A DNA stretch of 64,000 bases from Pedobacter sp. Leaf216 (GCF_001421515.1 NZ_LMKM01000002.1:62001-126000); one strand, 5' to 3'. Shown: positions 43,800 to 52,370, numbered from the stretch's first letter. The notes: generated from the letters alone by a model not told the origin. Translations and numbers: made by a program.

Positions 43800-44147
43800 T
43801 TTGGCGGTAGATAGATGTAGGGAATATTTTTCTTCTTCTTTTTTAATTCTTTAAGTTTTATTAAAATCTAAAACCCAGTGTTGTATGGCCTGTTTTTATT
43901 TTTTTATCCACAGGCTACACAATATTGGGCAGGTAGATGTTTATTTGTTTTTGGCAAACAGTTTAAAGATTAGAAAAAGAAGTTTACTGGGTAAGTTTTT
44001 TACATCAACCCTATAGAATATTACACGAAACCCATCAGTTTATTAGACGAAAACAGAATGAAGATTTTTTTAGGCCCAATTGCTAAATCAATTCATTTTT
44101 ATTTAACTTGCATTCAAATCAAATAAAACAAACATATTTAAATAATC
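43800..44147. other. Divergent intergenic region upstream of the LytTR regulator
   Basis: 348 bases without a gene, carrying the three LytTR-type direct repeats at 44000-44054. A lone TTATCCACA word (43904-43912) equals a DnaA box but is expected by chance. No full consensus promoter was recognised for either flanking gene. Confidence 0.6.
44000..44054 (+). promoter_or_regulatory. Candidate LytTR binding sites upstream of the response regulator
   Basis: Three direct repeats at two-turn spacing: TTACATCAACCC (44000), TTACACGAAACCC (44021) and TTAGACGAAAAC (44043), with periods of 21 and 22 bases. LytTR regulators bind pairs of direct repeats about 21 bp apart. The sites lie 94-148 bases before the regulator ATG and share their sequence with the set at 45127-45180. 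Confidence 0.6.
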
Positions 44148-44891
44148 ATGAATCTAAAATGCGTTGTTATCGACGACGAGCAACATGCAATTGAGGTGTT
44201 AACTGACCACATTGCGGAAATGCCTGGGCTAACAATTTTTAAGACCTTTACCAGCCCCGTACAGGCACTTACTGAAATAAGCACTGATGATGAGATTGAT
44301 TTATTGTTTATGGATATCGACATGCCCGGAATCAATGGATTGGAGCTTGCCAAAAATATCAGGGAAAAAGCAAAGTATTTAATTTTCACCACCGCACATC
44401 CTGATTATGCTTTACAGGCATTTGATGTTCAATCGGATCAGTACCTGCTTAAACCAATTTCTTTCGCAAAATTTGCGCTTGGTATAGACAGGATCCTGAA
44501 GAAAGAAGCGAATAGCGCCAAGCCTTCTTCAAAAGAACCGGATCAGGTGGCTGCACTTTATATTAAAGGCGATCACAAATATGCTTTTTCCAATATTGCG
44601 ATTGATGAGATACTGTATATTAAGGCCTTACAAAACTATATACAGATCATTACCAAATCCGAAACGCATACTACTTATCTTACACTCAAGGAGATCGAAA
44701 AAGCCTTAGAAAACCATGCTTTTATAAGGGTTAACAAATCGAACATCGTTGCTAAATCGGCCATTAAAAAGGTAGATGGAAATATTATCCGCCTTGTAAA
44801 TAATGAAATGATTCAGATTGGCGAAGGGTATAAAGAAACTTTCTTCGCTTATGTGCAGAATAGTTTATTGAAATCTAACAGAAATCAATAG
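44148..44891 (+). CDS. LytTR-family response regulator
   Basis: The 247-residue two-domain regulator has a REC domain (1-120) with acidic pocket VIDDEQ, phospho-acceptor D56 in LLFMDIDMPGING and the Lys of YLLKPIS, then a LytTR DNA-binding domain (about 140-240) with ALYIKGDHKYAFSNIAIDEILYIKALQNYIQI and HAFIRVNKSNIVAKSAIKKVDG. Its cognate kinase is very likely the LytS/YehU-type protein at 45188. Between them, on the opposite strand and ending five bases from this stop codon, lies the candidate precursor peptide ORF. The likely binding sites are the direct repeats at 44000-44054 and 45127-45180. Confidence 0.93.
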   Translation: MNLKCVVIDDEQHAIEVLTDHIAEMPGLTIFKTFTSPVQALTEISTDDEIDLLFMDIDMPGINGLELAKNIREKAKYLIFTTAHPDYALQAFDVQSDQYLLKPISFAKFALGIDRILKKEANSAKPSSKEPDQVAALYIKGDHKYAFSNIAIDEILYIKALQNYIQIITKSETHTTYLTLKEIEKALENHAFIRVNKSNIVAKSAIKKVDGNIIRLVNNEMIQIGEGYKETFFAYVQNSLLKSNRNQ

Positions 44892-44896
44892 CAATA

Positions 44897-45043
44897 TTAA
44901 ACTGCAAAAATCCAGGTAGCGTTAGTTACTACAGTTTGACTTTGATCACCAGTTGGGTGTGTTGAATAGTTGTTTTGAGATTTAATGTTTTTATAAACGA
45001 AAACAGTTTTTTTAGCAAGTTTAGTTGTGTTTTGAGCTTTCAT
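44897..45043 (-). CDS. Candidate ribosomally synthesised (RiPP/lanthipeptide-like) precursor peptide
   Basis: This 48-residue ORF (49 codons with stop) was found by reading the minus strand between the regulator and kinase genes. The N-terminal half is basic and leader-like (MKAQNTTKLAKKTVFVYKN). The C-terminal half carries eight Ser/Thr from residue 22 onward and ends TNATWIFAV. There is no cysteine, so lanthionine rings cannot form within it. All five Asn codons are AAC and most Ala/Val/Thr codons are GCT/GTT/ACT, unlike neighbouring genes and suggestive of high expression. A LanB-type dehydratase gene lies 1.3 kb away. Being a precursor is inferred from size, composition and context; no homologue was checked. 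Confidence 0.55.
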   Translation of the reverse strand: MKAQNTTKLAKKTVFVYKNIKSQNNYSTHPTGDQSQTVVTNATWIFAV

Positions 45044-45114
45044 GATATAATGTTTTTAAGTATGTATTTTATTGTTGTTATTAATTTCTGTAAAGGTGCA
45101 ACTCAAAACACAAC
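45024..45114. repeat. 13-bp inverted repeat spanning the start of the candidate precursor gene
   Basis: GTTGTGTTTTGAG (45024-45036) and CTCAAAACACAAC (45102-45114) are exact reverse complements 65 bases apart. The first arm lies in codons 3-7 of the candidate peptide, the second about 60-70 bases upstream of its ATG. In a transcript starting beyond 45114 the 5' leader could pair with the early coding region and enclose the start codon. Confidence 0.7.
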
Positions 45115-45126
45115 GCAACTAGTTTT

Positions 45127-45180
45127 TTACACAAAACCCTCGATTTAGAAGACAAAAACCCTAATTTAATAGATAAAAAG
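45127..45180 (+). promoter_or_regulatory. Candidate LytTR binding sites between precursor and kinase genes
   Basis: Three direct repeats with exact 21-base period: TTACACAAAACCC (45127), GAAGACAAAAACCC (45148) and ATAGATAAAAAG (45169, weakest). The first two closely match the set at 44021 and 44043. They end seven bases before the kinase ATG and lie 84-137 bases upstream of the divergent precursor ATG, a distance similar to that of the other set from the regulator gene. Confidence 0.6.
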
Positions 45181-45187
45181 CAATAAA

Positions 45188-46303
45188 ATGATCTTTTTTT
45201 ACTTGAAAAAATTCCTTCAAAAATATAAACTCCATCTCTTTATTTGGAGTATTTATATCATTTATGAGGTATTTGTACTTGGTTTGGTATCGAGATTATT
45301 CAGGCCACCGGGTGTTTATCTCCTTATTTACTTAAGCAATATTACAGTATTTTATACTCATGCTTTTTTTCTAAATAAACTGTTAAGTAATAAAAATTTA
45401 AAGTTAATACCAGTAAAAATTTCGTTACTCATAATTCTGAATATTGGTGCGTATACTTTTTTTAATTACTATTCCGGATTGGTATTTATAGAATTAGATT
45501 TTATCAAGATAAGTGGACCTGTTTCATTCAACCGAGATTTTTTCCTAACCAGTGTTTATCGTTCTTTATACTACATCGGTTTTGCCACGGGTTATGTATA
45601 CATTAAGAAATCTTTCCAGGATCAAAAGAAAGTTGAAGCATTGGAAAGACAGAACCTGGTTACCCAGATTGAGAAGCAGGCTTTGGAAAACGATCTGGTT
45701 CAATCGCAAAATAATTACCTCCGAAGCCAGATTAACCCCCATTTCCTGTTTAATACCTTAAATTTTATTTATAACGATGCCCGCAAAAAGGCGCCAATGG
45801 CTGCTGATGCGATTATGAACCTGGCTGAAATGATGCGCTATGCATTAAAACGACCGGAGGCATCAGAAATGGTTCCCATCAGTGAAGAAATTGAGCAGAT
45901 AGAACATTTAATTAACCTGCATAAGCTCAGAACAGCAAATACGATTAATCTGGAACTTGAGGTAATAGGAGATTTATTCGGATTAAGGTTTCCGCCGCTT
46001 ATTTTGTTAACGCTGGTAGAAAACATATTTAAACATGGTAACGTTTCGCACTCTACCCAGCCTGCACTTATCAAAATTACTTATCAAAACGATCACCTCA
46101 ATATCACAACCATAAATATGATCAATGATAATAAAGGTAAGCAAAGCGAAAGTCACCATGTAGGTATAGAAAACATTGCGAAGCGCCTGAGCAATTTTTA
46201 TGGCAAAGATTATCTGTTCAAGTATGATAAAGATCCTCTGAACAGGTACATTACCGAAATTTCGGTTGATATTGTTAATCCACTGGCCAGGCTAAACCGT
46301 TAA
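45188..46303 (+). CDS. LytS/YehU-type sensor histidine kinase
   Basis: The 371-residue membrane kinase has four hydrophobic segments in the first 140 residues (about 16-35, 42-62, 76-96, 120-140). A coiled linker and the His_kinase domain with phospho-acceptor H185 in LRSQINPHFLFNTLNFIYND follow. The C-terminal HATPase region has PPLILLTLVENIFKHG (N box) and HHVGIENIAKRLSNFYG. There is no periplasmic sensor domain, so it probably senses through its membrane helices, as peptide- or envelope-sensing members of this group can. The cognate regulator is the LytTR protein at 44148. Its 3' end overlaps the convergent LanB-like gene by four bases. Confidence 0.92.
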   Translation: MIFFYLKKFLQKYKLHLFIWSIYIIYEVFVLGLVSRLFRPPGVYLLIYLSNITVFYTHAFFLNKLLSNKNLKLIPVKISLLIILNIGAYTFFNYYSGLVFIELDFIKISGPVSFNRDFFLTSVYRSLYYIGFATGYVYIKKSFQDQKKVEALERQNLVTQIEKQALENDLVQSQNNYLRSQINPHFLFNTLNFIYNDARKKAPMAADAIMNLAEMMRYALKRPEASEMVPISEEIEQIEHLINLHKLRTANTINLELEVIGDLFGLRFPPLILLTLVENIFKHGNVSHSTQPALIKITYQNDHLNITTINMINDNKGKQSESHHVGIENIAKRLSNFYGKDYLFKYDKDPLNRYITEISVDIVNPLARLNR

Positions 46304-49098
46304 GCACCGATTGCATTTCTGCGTTGAAAATCTTTTAGCAAAAAGTAATACATTACCATTTCATTTGTACGCGGATCTTTATTAAAAAGCCTGTTTACAT
46401 GCATGTGCATTAAATCGCCAAATAATTTAACCATTTTTTCAGTTTTAACCTGTTTGAGGCAATTGATGAATGAAGCAGCAAATACTTCAAATTTTTGTTG
46501 TTGTTTGGCTGTAAACGCTAAAATCTCAGCTTTCCTGAATTCCTGATAATAGCTGTTTAACTGTTTAAAATCTGCTGCTTCCAAACGATGTTCATGGTTA
46601 AAAGAATCTGAAAATAACCTGATCATTTTGCCTGCCGCCTGCTGATCAAAAACTTTTGACTGAACAATGTTTGCTACCAGATCTGAACAGTATTTATACT
46701 TGTTAAAATCATCAGGTTGAGTTTCGAAAAGAGATAACACAAATTCACTGTCAGCAGTAAAATGCTGTTCAACATTTTCTATCATGTTACTGCCATAACG
46801 TTCAAGCTCGCGTTTATAGCTTTTTATCTGCACATCTGATATCAAACCGGCATTTAAAAACGGAGCCAGATCATCCATTAAGCCGGAGGTTAATATTTGT
46901 GCATTGCGGTAATCATTTAGCAATACCCTAAACCGGATATGGTTTCCATTTTCATTGTAACGGATAAAAAACCATTTTTTAATCTGGGCAGCATGTTTTG
47001 CCAAATAAGGGTTGATGATAGTGGCCAGAATTTGATCGGATCTTTGTTGGTGACAATAAATTTCGAAGTAAAGCCATTCTTTTCCTGGAGGAAAATAACG
47101 CGTAATAGTGCTATGATCTGAAGGATTGGGTAAGCCGCCATAAATCTGCTCCTGATGGGCGATGCATAAAACGAACTGGGCCAGATAAGGCTTTGCGCCT
47201 TCATCAACCACAACATTGTTTTGAGGCAGGTAAAATTCTTCAATGTAAATGCTGGTTTGTTTTTGCATATATTGAAGAAAAGCGTTGATATCATCATCAC
47301 GCTGCAAGGCAAAGCATAGGGTTTGATCGGATAAACCGGCTTTAAAATAATCGCTCACCCCTAAATTCTGAAGGTATTTACGGCAAAGCTCGATGGATAG
47401 GTATTTTTGATCTTTTCCTAAAAGTGCTTCTTTTTTAATGCGCCATTTGCTCCTGCTTAAAACAATATTATGGTATTGCAGGCGTGGATAATAATCCAGA
47501 TCAGGAAAGAGGCTTTCGAGCGGTAATGATAAACTGGTTATTACACCCTGGTGCTGCAAATCGCATAAAAGCCTGAATACTGATAAATCAGAGCGGGAGT
47601 AATTATATGCCGAAGCCATTCTGGGTACCAAACGTTTATTAAGGGATTTGGAACGAAGAATTACCTCAGTACCGATAACTGAAACCTGAATATCGTTTAA
47701 AGCGAGCGGTTGGGCTGAAGTATCAAAATTCAGGATGGATAACTGATGATTGTAGATCAATTTCCGTCGGTTAACATTATCCACATTGGCTTCTACCATG
47801 TAGGCCACATCGAAAAACAATACATCAGGGTTTGCATCCTGTTCGGCATTGGCAACGCTTTTCGCATAATCTTCAACAGCATCGTTAGCCATGGTAAACC
47901 TTCCTGTTAATGCATTGGCAGTGGCTCCACCAATCTGTTCTGCAAAAATCAGATCGTCGTGCACAGCCATTATCATACTGGTCGAATTGGGTAAAGACCG
48001 TGGTTTTTCGTTTAAATGAAGTTTGAGTTTATTTAGAAATACCGGTTTACCTTTTTCGAAATTTTGGTTTAATGTATTTTTTAATGTGGATTTAATCCGC
48101 TCGTTATCAGCATCGGTTTTGGCTGTTTTATTCGTTAATTTAGCAATAAAATTATCGTGCTGCCCACCCTGCTCCAGTTCATCATAACCAATCCCCAATT
48201 CAGGATCAAGGGCCAGCAGTAATGGTACTTCCTGATCTTCGAATTTCTTTTTAAACCTGCTAGTAAACTGCTTAAGTGCTTCGCGATCGTTAGCCGGTAA
48301 AATCCCTTGCAGCGTTTTAACCAATCCGGGAACAGCATATAGTAAACTTTCATCAACATTTCCAGACAGAACTTTTCGCTGCGCAATCAAATATTGTGGT
48401 AACGCTGCTGTAACGGGCATTCCTAAGCGTTCGAAATAGTCTTTTCCGATAATATTTGGGTCATAATTGGTAAAAAGGAGTTGCAAATCGTGCATATCCT
48501 GAAGCAGGCCAAAGAGGCTTTCTACTTCATCGGCTTTTATATCAAGAGCTTTAATAAGGTCGTTAGCGCGAACAGGCTTTAAACAGGCTAATAATATTTG
48601 TTTTACAAAGCTGTTATCATCCAGTTCTGCTAATTCGAAAACACCATCGGTGCAGGCAATGTAACGAATACTGCCTGGTATGAAATAGTAGCTGCTATTG
48701 CTAAATAACTGGCAGTTCTTTGCAAGCAAATCGGCTATGGGTAATTGGATGTTATTTTTGTACGGCCAATCAACCAGTTCACATATTTTTTGATCTTCTT
48801 CAATTACAATATTGCTTGCTGATGGTTTTATCGCATTGTTTAATAAACTAAAACCAGCAAATGTGCCATAGGGTGTTGAACGGAATTTTGCGCGGTTAAA
48901 ATATTTCCAGATGGTAAAGTAAACCTTTGGTGAAAGACTTTTTAATTCATCGGCCTTAACCTCTTTTATGGTTTCGTAAAAAGCTGTAGAAGATATAGAT
49001 ATGGCTGCTTTTAGTTCTTCCCAGCAATCTTCGAGTTCAGATTGATAGGAAAATTTGGGTGTTCTAAAAATTACAGTCGGTTGGATATTAATCTTCAT
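46300..49098 (-). CDS. LanB-type lantibiotic dehydratase (full length)
   Basis: The 932-residue class I lanthipeptide dehydratase uses glutamyl-tRNA to activate Ser/Thr and then eliminates glutamate to give dehydroalanine/dehydrobutyrine. The N-terminal glutamylation domain (about 1-650) contains the hallmark WKYFNRAKFRSTPYGTFAGF (about 64-83) and a long strand/helix body. A SpaB_C/thiopeptide-type elimination domain fills about 695-925 (EWLYFEIYCHQQRSDQILAT, KKWFFIRYNENGNHIRFRV, GSNMIENVEQHFTADSEFVL). Both halves are present in one chain. No LanC, LanP or LanT gene is adjacent. It converges on the histidine kinase, overlapping by four bases, and a terminator separates it from the T9SS operon. 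Confidence 0.92.
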   Translation of the reverse strand: MKINIQPTVIFRTPKFSYQSELEDCWEELKAAISISSTAFYETIKEVKADELKSLSPKVYFTIWKYFNRAKFRSTPYGTFAGFSLLNNAIKPSASNIVIEEDQKICELVDWPYKNNIQLPIADLLAKNCQLFSNSSYYFIPGSIRYIACTDGVFELAELDDNSFVKQILLACLKPVRANDLIKALDIKADEVESLFGLLQDMHDLQLLFTNYDPNIIGKDYFERLGMPVTAALPQYLIAQRKVLSGNVDESLLYAVPGLVKTLQGILPANDREALKQFTSRFKKKFEDQEVPLLLALDPELGIGYDELEQGGQHDNFIAKLTNKTAKTDADNERIKSTLKNTLNQNFEKGKPVFLNKLKLHLNEKPRSLPNSTSMIMAVHDDLIFAEQIGGATANALTGRFTMANDAVEDYAKSVANAEQDANPDVLFFDVAYMVEANVDNVNRRKLIYNHQLSILNFDTSAQPLALNDIQVSVIGTEVILRSKSLNKRLVPRMASAYNYSRSDLSVFRLLCDLQHQGVITSLSLPLESLFPDLDYYPRLQYHNIVLSRSKWRIKKEALLGKDQKYLSIELCRKYLQNLGVSDYFKAGLSDQTLCFALQRDDDINAFLQYMQKQTSIYIEEFYLPQNNVVVDEGAKPYLAQFVLCIAHQEQIYGGLPNPSDHSTITRYFPPGKEWLYFEIYCHQQRSDQILATIINPYLAKHAAQIKKWFFIRYNENGNHIRFRVLLNDYRNAQILTSGLMDDLAPFLNAGLISDVQIKSYKRELERYGSNMIENVEQHFTADSEFVLSLFETQPDDFNKYKYCSDLVANIVQSKVFDQQAAGKMIRLFSDSFNHEHRLEAADFKQLNSYYQEFRKAEILAFTAKQQQKFEVFAASFINCLKQVKTEKMVKLFGDLMHMHVNRLFNKDPRTNEMVMYYFLLKDFQRRNAIGA

Positions 49099-49202
49099 TG
49101 CGTTTTAATGGTGGTGAAAATTACAAAGATTAATTCAAAAACTGCTTATCAGTTTGTTTTTGCCAACACCAACGGTCAATATTAGCAAGGCTGCTGCACG
49201 AA

Positions 49203-49239
49203 CAAACAAAAAAGCCATCTTCCTTAACAGAGATGGCTT
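49203..49239 (-). terminator. Terminator of the T9SS adhesin operon
   Basis: On the minus strand AAGCCATCT (49239-49231) pairs with AGATGGCTT (49220-49212) and is followed by a T run. It lies 22 bases after the stop of the PorE-like gene. Confidence 0.8.
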
Positions 49240-49260
49240 AATGAAAATGTTAATTGTATG

Positions 49261-51261
49261 CTATTTTTTGGTTACTTTAAATTCTGTTCTTCTGTTTTTG
49301 GCTCTGCCTTCAGGATTATCTTTTTTCTTGCGTTTAACCACAATTTCATTTGGCGCAATCGGCATCGATTCTCCATAACCTTTCGAAATCATTCTTGCTG
49401 CGGCTATCCCTTTACTTTCCAAGTAATCAGTACAAGATTTTGCCCTTCTGTTTGATAGATCGAGGTTGTATTCATCTGTGCCAATATTATCGGTATGAGA
49501 GCCTAACTCGATTTCCATTTCGGGATTATCTTCCATAATCGGAATCAGGAAGTCTAACACTTTTTTAGATGGCTCGGTTAACTCTGCACTGTTAAATTCG
49601 TAATATACGTTATCCAAAGCGATTGGAATACCCAATTTAAACGGACTTAAGCAGTAGTCTTTATAAATTAATGTATCTGCCTTTGCAAGTTCTTCGTAAG
49701 GATAGTTTTTAGTAATTGCAAAGTAGTTATCTTTTGCAAAAAGCAATTTAACTGGCCTTTTAGAATCAACTTTAAACTTGTAAATACCATCGGTACCTGT
49801 AGTTAATTTTTGAGCACCTTCTGCATTTGTTAGCGTTACGTTTGCACCTGCTAAAGGTAATTTTGTTTTACAGTCGGTTAAAATACCTGCAATAGAGAAG
49901 AATTCTTTCTTCACCTCAAAAACTTCTAAACAGCATGATGATTCGCGATCTGAACTGATGTATCCTTTTGTTCCTTTTTCATCTGTTGCAGTGAAATAAA
50001 GATCATCTTTTGATGAATTGAACGGATAACCCAGGTTTTTTGGTGTAGTCCAATCTACCAGATCTCCTTCAGATTCGAAAAAATCCAAACCTCCAAAGCC
50101 AATGCGGCCATCGGTGCTGAACAATAATTTTTTGGTTAATGGGTTGTAATATGGCGCGCGCTCATCATCTTCGCTATTGATGGTTGGCCCCATGTTTACG
50201 GCCTGACCTAAAGATCCGTCTTCGCGGACAGCACAATACCAAAGATCGTATTTGCCATAACCACCACTTCTATCTGATGAGAAAAGCAGGAATTTACCAT
50301 CACTGGTTACAAAAGGTTGCGATGAATTAAAATCTTTACTGTTTACCTGTAAACCTGCCGGAAGCGGATCTGCCCATTTATCGCCTGTTTTTTTCGAACT
50401 GTAAATGGTATATTTTTCTTTGTCTCTCCAACCTGTAAAATAGATTGTATTTCCATCAGGGGTAAAAGTAGCTGCAGCCACCTCTATATTTTTAGGCAAG
50501 TTGATATCGATCTTTCTTACTGCAATATCGGCAGCAGTTAATTCGCCTTTGGCTGCATAAATATTGTTGATGAAGGGATTTGTTTTGGTTGATACCTGAA
50601 TTTCTCCTGCATCTGTTTTAACCATATCTTTTTTGCTACCCACTGCAACGGGACGGGATGAAGTAAAATACAATTCGTTATTGATTTTAACCGGTGCGTA
50701 GTTAGAGCCTAAACCATTTACATTGCCAGGCACTTTTTTAATCTGCACCATACGTGGAAAACGCATTTCTTCTATCGCGAACTTGCATGATTCTACTTCC
50801 TTTTTAGCTTCTTTAGCCAAAGCATCGCCCGGATTTTTTTGAATATACTCCTGAAAAGCATCTATGGCGAGGTTAAACTTTTTGTTTGCCCTTAAGCTTT
50901 CGGCATAATAAAATAATGCCTTTTTAAAACGGGTATTGGTAAAGGTGATTGCTATGGCATAATATTTTTCGGCCTCATTAAATTCTCTGTACAACCTGCT
51001 CGATTCTGCAAGGTTAAAAATCGATCCTTCATAATCTTCCACCACTTTATCATCAGTAGCTGATTTTCTTTCCTTACCATAAGGCAAAATGGCCTGGGTA
51101 CTATCGCCAGTAATTTTTAAGGCTTTTTTATAAAAGGTAGATGCCGCATAATAGTCCTTATTTTCGAAATAAGTATCTGCAACTTTTTTATAATTTACCA
51201 CGTACTGTGCGTTTGCAAAACCGCCGAATGCCACTAACAAAAAGAGTAATATTTTTTTCAT
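49261..51261 (-). CDS. PorE-like OmpA-family protein (TPR, beta-propeller, CRD, OmpA domains)
   Basis: The 666-residue exported protein (signal peptide ending FANAQ) has four parts. An N-terminal TPR-like helical part (about 25-150) precedes a WD40-like/PD40 beta-propeller (about 185-410; FTPDGNTIYFTGWRD, FVTSDGKFLLFSSDRSGGYG). A carboxypeptidase-regulatory-like Ig domain (about 427-500; AGILTDCKTKLPLAGANVTL) and a C-terminal OmpA domain (about 540-660; ELGSHTDNIGTDEYNLDLSNRRA) follow. This order is that of PorE, a periplasmic T9SS component bound to peptidoglycan. It is last in the minus-strand unit adhesin-PorP/SprF-PorE-like, which suggests it anchors or serves secretion of the giant adhesin rather than being the housekeeping PorE. 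Confidence 0.88.
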   Translation of the reverse strand: MKKILLFLLVAFGGFANAQYVVNYKKVADTYFENKDYYAASTFYKKALKITGDSTQAILPYGKERKSATDDKVVEDYEGSIFNLAESSRLYREFNEAEKYYAIAITFTNTRFKKALFYYAESLRANKKFNLAIDAFQEYIQKNPGDALAKEAKKEVESCKFAIEEMRFPRMVQIKKVPGNVNGLGSNYAPVKINNELYFTSSRPVAVGSKKDMVKTDAGEIQVSTKTNPFINNIYAAKGELTAADIAVRKIDINLPKNIEVAAATFTPDGNTIYFTGWRDKEKYTIYSSKKTGDKWADPLPAGLQVNSKDFNSSQPFVTSDGKFLLFSSDRSGGYGKYDLWYCAVREDGSLGQAVNMGPTINSEDDERAPYYNPLTKKLLFSTDGRIGFGGLDFFESEGDLVDWTTPKNLGYPFNSSKDDLYFTATDEKGTKGYISSDRESSCCLEVFEVKKEFFSIAGILTDCKTKLPLAGANVTLTNAEGAQKLTTGTDGIYKFKVDSKRPVKLLFAKDNYFAITKNYPYEELAKADTLIYKDYCLSPFKLGIPIALDNVYYEFNSAELTEPSKKVLDFLIPIMEDNPEMEIELGSHTDNIGTDEYNLDLSNRRAKSCTDYLESKGIAAARMISKGYGESMPIAPNEIVVKRKKKDNPEGRAKNRRTEFKVTKK

Positions 51262-51286
51262 CTTTCTAAACTTGTTTTCAATGGTG

Positions 51287-51323
51287 ATGAAACTATTATG
51301 GTTTTAAATCATAATAGTTTCAT
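51287..51323 (-). other. Intercistronic hairpin between the PorP/SprF and PorE-like genes
   Basis: ATGAAACTATTATG (51287-51300) and CATAATAGTTTCAT (51310-51323) form a perfect 14-bp stem with a 9-base loop in the 70-base gap. No U tract follows in the minus-strand transcript, so a processing or stability element is more likely than a terminator. Confidence 0.6.
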
Positions 51324-51331
51324 TTGAATAA

Positions 51332-52333
51332 TTATAATCGTGGACAAAAGAAGTTTGGACCAATGATACCGTTTCGGCCAATTAACGAGATGGAAAGCTC
51401 CAAACCACCGTTACTGTTTGAGGCACGGTTAAAAGTTGAGGTATTTACATCATAACTTAAGCCGAAAACCATGTTTTTTAGCTGTAAGCCAACAAATGCA
51501 ATTGCGGCATCTTTATTCCGGTAGTTACCACCAAACAAAATATTTGCTGATGGATTAACATTAAGCTGTGCGTAAGCACCCAACGAAACTTCGTTTGTAT
51601 TACCCTGGTACATAAACAAGGCATTGGGAACAATATCCAACAACTCCGAAGCTTTGATTCTTGCGCCACCATGTGCAGTATAACGAACCGGAATACGTGA
51701 ATTTGAGCCTGAGAAACGATCCATTGGGCGGGTTAAGTGTGCTGCACTTGCGCCTAAGAAAACGTTTACACTTTTGTTCGGGTTACCATCAAAAAACATT
51801 ATACCAGCGTTTACATCCGGTACAAGCGATGATTGGGAAGAAAGTGTTTCGCCACTCATCATACCGCCATCATAACCCGAAATCGGATTAAACTGGTTGC
51901 CAAATCTGGCTTGAGAGAAATCGAAACTGCGGTTAATTACGCCTGCCTGCAAGCCGAAACTTACCATTTGCAAACCTTCGGCACCAAACCTTAAACGGTA
52001 CGAACCCGATACCAGTGCAGAGAGGTAGTTAAAATCAAGCTCCCCTGCCCTTTGGTTTAAAATGGTAGCACCAAAAGCGAAGTTCTTTTTTGGTGCCATA
52101 TCAAAAGAGGCACCTCCGGTTAAAAAGGAACTGTTTAAAGCACTCCATTGTTGTTTAAAGTTTACCGTTGCACGGTAATCGCCATCTATAACCCCTGTTA
52201 ATGCTGGGTTAAGGTATAACGGATTTGCATAGTATTGTGAAAAATGCGGATCAGTTTGCGCAAAGGACTTAGCAGTACACAGCAGTAATCCCAGCACTGC
52301 AACATATATTTTTAAAGCCGATAGTATTTTCAT
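51332..52333 (-). CDS. PorP/SprF-family type IX secretion-associated outer membrane protein
   Basis: The 333-residue protein has a signal peptide ending SFAQ and the family opening TDPHFSQYYANPLYLNPALTG (about 27-47), followed by a beta-barrel rich in GA and FG strands (NFAFGATILNQRAGELDFNYLSALVSGSYRLRFG, ILFGGNYRNKDAAIAFVGLQLKNMVFGLSYDV). PorP/SprF proteins are required for secretion or surface attachment of T9SS cargo with type B sorting domains, such as SprB in Flavobacterium. Its gene lies 37 bases downstream of the adhesin gene, the usual arrangement for a dedicated SprF-like partner. Confidence 0.93.
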   Translation of the reverse strand: MKILSALKIYVAVLGLLLCTAKSFAQTDPHFSQYYANPLYLNPALTGVIDGDYRATVNFKQQWSALNSSFLTGGASFDMAPKKNFAFGATILNQRAGELDFNYLSALVSGSYRLRFGAEGLQMVSFGLQAGVINRSFDFSQARFGNQFNPISGYDGGMMSGETLSSQSSLVPDVNAGIMFFDGNPNKSVNVFLGASAAHLTRPMDRFSGSNSRIPVRYTAHGGARIKASELLDIVPNALFMYQGNTNEVSLGAYAQLNVNPSANILFGGNYRNKDAAIAFVGLQLKNMVFGLSYDVNTSTFNRASNSNGGLELSISLIGRNGIIGPNFFCPRL

Positions 52334-52370
52334 GGTCTTTGATTTTATCTGTTTATTATTAATCCTCTTC

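Noticed and set aside
43904..43912. TTATCCACA, identical to a DnaA box
   Set aside because: A single 9-base match is expected about once by chance in a window this size on two strands. No cluster, AT-rich unwinding element or dnaA gene is nearby.
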